From positions 1 through 33,527 of the forward strand of contig DVMQ01000020.1 in the NCBI GenBank assembly GCA_018714895.1: 33,527 bases of DNA, written 5' to 3'. Positions within the stretch are counted from its first letter, which is position 1. Every line of letters begins with the position of its first letter. Below are positions 31,746 through 33,527 of the stretch, piece after piece. The notes under the pieces were generated by a model. That model did no database searches, was not told where the DNA came from, and worked only from the letters and a program-made list of their open reading frames with translations. Origin of the DNA: Coprovicinus avistercoris (GTDB lineage: Bacteria > Actinomycetota > Coriobacteriia > Coriobacteriales > Atopobiaceae). Position numbers and translations under genes: made by a program.

Positions 31746-32759
31746 TTAAGGTTTACATCTCCCGCAGGGCTTATAGCCTTCGTCGATAAGAGCTTGGCGA
31801 GAACCCTCGTATGCTTCTTTGTTATTGTCAGCAATATCTTCTACAGAGGGACATGTCGGATTATGGAAACGCATGGTGTTGGTGTTAAGCACATAGCTTT
31901 CTGTATCGTCCTCTACATCAGCAGCTTCTGAAGTCGCAGAGCTTTCATTGTTCGAGACTGTCGTCTCTGCATCAAAAGCAGCAGTCTCATCGCCTTCCGC
32001 ATTGTCTCCAGTTGCATAGTCGATGCCAACGCCTGGCTCTACGTTGTAGCAAAACACATTAAACGAGATGCCCGCACCATCATCCTCAAGCGAATAAGCT
32101 TCGATTTGCACGCCTCTACATACAAGCTCATCACCCTCAAAAATGGGGGTAGCGCGATACAAAACATGATTTCCAGTTTGGTCTACATAGGAAGCAACTT
32201 CATCTTCATAGGGCAACATACCCTCAACATTCATCGAGCGCGTTCCTGTAACAAGATTGCGCTCGTTGGCATTCTCTCCAGAGAGCTGCCAACCCACCAG
32301 ATGGCATCGGTTATAGAGATATGAACCATCAACAAAATTATATTTTGAGGTCTGCCAACCCGAGGGTTTAATCATCCCAATGCTGCCGCGTTCCTCCCCT
32401 TCTTGAGGCATTGTTTCAGGCCCAACGCAAACCGTCACCGAACCACAGCGACCTAAATCATCAAGCTCAGAAAATGATTCAAATCCTTCATTATCACGAG
32501 CGTAGGAGAGCTCTTCATCAGAAAAGGAAGGCTTATCATCGTCTACCTCAACAGATGGCTGTCCTGTATAGGCAGGAACTTCCTCTGAGAGCAGCTGTGA
32601 AGAGGTGACATGTGATGATGATGCAGGTGTATCGCATGCAGTAAGCGTAAAGGTGGGCACTAAAGCCACAAGAAGCGCTAATACAAATATTGCATAACGT
32701 AGTGATTGAAAATGATGCGACATATGACGAGAGGTAACACGTTTAGACGTATGTGACAT
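31746..32759 (-). CDS. Secreted lipoprotein DNA/RNA non-specific endonuclease with C-terminal Cys/His domain
   Basis: This 337-residue protein has a signal peptide (hydrophobic 22-41) ending in lipobox LTAC, lipidated Cys42. The nuclease core at about 95-245 has NRCHLVGWQLSGENANERNLVTGT and MNVEGMLPYE, the EndA/NucA-type beta-beta-alpha-metal pattern with His153 the likely base. An acidic Ser/Thr-rich linker (about 250-288) leads to a small C-terminal domain, FHNPTCPSV plus GYKPCGRCKP. There His299, Cys303, Cys332 and Cys335 look like an Ada-type metal site. It probably degrades extracellular nucleic acid at the cell surface. ATG at 32759 has GGAGG four bases upstream. It is a stand-alone gene after the csp terminator. 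Confidence 0.9.
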   Translation of the reverse strand: MSHTSKRVTSRHMSHHFQSLRYAIFVLALLVALVPTFTLTACDTPASSSHVTSSQLLSEEVPAYTGQPSVEVDDDKPSFSDEELSYARDNEGFESFSELDDLGRCGSVTVCVGPETMPQEGEERGSIGMIKPSGWQTSKYNFVDGSYLYNRCHLVGWQLSGENANERNLVTGTRSMNVEGMLPYEDEVASYVDQTGNHVLYRATPIFEGDELVCRGVQIEAYSLEDDGAGISFNVFCYNVEPGVGIDYATGDNAEGDETAAFDAETTVSNNESSATSEAADVEDDTESYVLNTNTMRFHNPTCPSVEDIADNNKEAYEGSRQALIDEGYKPCGRCKP

Positions 32760-32804
32760 AGAGCCTCCTGTCCTCAATCGTGGAAGGCATCGTATCACAG
32801 TCAT

Positions 32805-32834
32805 AAAAAAGGAGGACCCAAAAGGGCCCTCCTT
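32805..32834 (-). terminator. Intrinsic terminator of the cold-shock gene
   Basis: On the minus strand an 11-pair GC-rich stem (32824-32834 with 32809-32819, one G-T wobble) has a TTTT loop and runs into six T residues. It lies 24 bases past the csp stop. Confidence 0.93.
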
Positions 32835-32858
32835 CGTCCACGAAAAGTAGTATTGAAG

Positions 32859-33062
32859 CTAGATCTTGCGGACGTTGGAAGCCTGGAGCTTGCCGTTCTG
32901 GCCGGTGGTGATATCAAACTCTACGGCCTGGCCCTCATCCAGAGTCTTGAAGCCGTCCATCTGAATCTCGGAGTAGTGGACGAACAGGTCGTCACCATCC
33001 TCGCGGGAGATGAACCCGTAGCCCTTATCCGGATTGAACCACTTTACAGTACCCTGAGCCAT
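32859..33062 (-). CDS. csp: Cold-shock protein (CspA family RNA chaperone)
   Basis: This 67-residue single OB-fold protein starts MAQGTVKWFNPDKGYGFISR and contains RNP1 (KGYGFI) and RNP2 (DLFVHY). These are the nucleic-acid-binding motifs of CspA proteins. It binds single-stranded RNA/DNA and melts RNA structure in the cytosol. ATG at 33062 has GAAAGG six bases upstream; a longer reading adds 27 residues unlike the family. Monocistronic, with its own strong terminator and a long hairpin-rich leader, as is usual for cold-shock genes. Confidence 0.97.
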   Translation of the reverse strand: MAQGTVKWFNPDKGYGFISREDGDDLFVHYSEIQMDGFKTLDEGQAVEFDITTGQNGKLQASNVRKI

Positions 33063-33328
33063 GACGTGCCTTTCTTTCTTTGTCCCACAGGACAAAATGA
33101 ACCAATGCGCATACGCGCGATGCCGTGACCGCAGCGCAGTCACGCGCTCTAGTCTACCCCATGCTCAGGCGTCCATGTTCGAGAAATCCTGACAGTAAAG
33201 GAATGGCGCGCTTACCGAAAAGACGGTTGCGCGCCAAAGAAAATGACTACATCTTGTGCGCATAGAGCTTAAACACTCATGAAATTTGACAAATATTCGC
33301 AGGTAAATACCGTATTTATGCATATACC
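33063..33328 (-). promoter_or_regulatory. Non-coding region between fhs and csp with two hairpins
   Basis: This 266-base region has no gene. Two structures stand out. CGTGAC-N9-GTCACG at 33124-33144 lies in the probable csp leader. The stronger GGCGCGC / GCGCGCC (33205-33235, with inner CCG/CGG pairs) lies about 95 bases past the fhs stop and may end fhs transcription, although no good T-run follows. I find only weak csp promoter candidates. Confidence 0.45.
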
Positions 33329-33527
33329 TTAGAACAGGCCAGTAATGCGTCCTTGATCATCAACATCTATGTTTTCGGCAGCAGGATGGCGTGGCAAGCC
33401 AGGCATGGTCATAATTGCGCCTGTTAGGGCAACTACAAATCCCGCACCTGCAGCAACATGCACATCGCGAACGGTAATGCGGAAATCTTCAGGTGCTCCC
33501 AGACGCTTTTGATCGTCGGTAAACGAA
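33329..33527 (-). CDS. fhs: Formate--tetrahydrofolate ligase, C-terminal end (runs off the window)
   Basis: The last 65 codons read SFTDDQKRLGAPEDF..., then VAAGAGFVVALTGAIMTMPG and LPRHPAAENIDVDDQGRITGLF before the stop. This is the well conserved Fhs C-terminus. The enzyme makes 10-formyl-THF from formate and ATP, feeding one-carbon metabolism. Only the C-terminus is visible; the N-terminal nucleotide-binding part lies outside the window. Confidence 0.93.
   Translation of the reverse strand, partial: SFTDDQKRLGAPEDFRITVRDVHVAAGAGFVVALTGAIMTMPGLPRHPAAENIDVDDQGRITGLF

Overview
The window reads as chromosomal DNA of an anaerobic, sugar-fermenting Gram-positive actinobacterium. My best inference is Coriobacteriia, in the Atopobium/Olsenella/Lancefieldella group. 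The reasons are moderate GC, class II (Firmicutes-type) GalT, a clostridial-type galactokinase motif, NADP-type GDH, Fhs, PTS enzymes and frequent TTG/GTG starts. This is judged from protein character only; no database was searched. Almost everything lies on the minus strand, and I see no insertion sequence, prophage, CRISPR array or clearly broken gene.

Layout: (1) 1-6.7 kb: the N-terminal part of clpP, then tig, tRNA-Leu(UAG) and the carA-carB pair behind a long structured leader. (2) 6.7-18.8 kb: a long minus-strand alpha-galactoside/galactose operon, in transcription order msmK, msmE, msmF, msmG, GH36 alpha-galactosidase, galT, galK, a cytosolic BMP-domain protein and a metallophosphoesterase. 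(3) 18.8-22.5 kb: an AT-rich divergent control region, an AraC/MsmR-type regulator on the plus strand, a convergent amylosucrase-type GH13 gene, and a small membrane protein. (4) 22.6-25.4 kb: gdhA, tRNA-Pro(UGG) and tRNA-Gly(UCC) with a clear promoter and terminator, and a DagK/YegS lipid kinase. (5) 25.4-28.9 kb: fructose-type PTS EIIA, 1-phosphofructokinase and PTS enzyme I. (6) 29.1-33.5 kb: tRNA-Arg(UCU), manA, a Nudix hydrolase, a HAD phosphatase, a lipoprotein nuclease, a cold-shock protein and the C-terminus of fhs.

How it fits together (inference): the msm-like locus would import raffinose/melibiose-type sugars. The cytosolic GH36 enzyme would release galactose for GalK/GalT, and the sucrose left from raffinose could be split by the amylosucrase, giving glucan and fructose. 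This resembles the streptococcal msm locus, but with an amylosucrase-type enzyme where gtfA (sucrose phosphorylase) normally sits and with Leloir genes appended. No galE is present. The least explained part is the pair at the distal end of the operon: a signal-less BMP-domain protein with a ParB-like N-terminal segment, followed by a metallophosphoesterase of a variant family.
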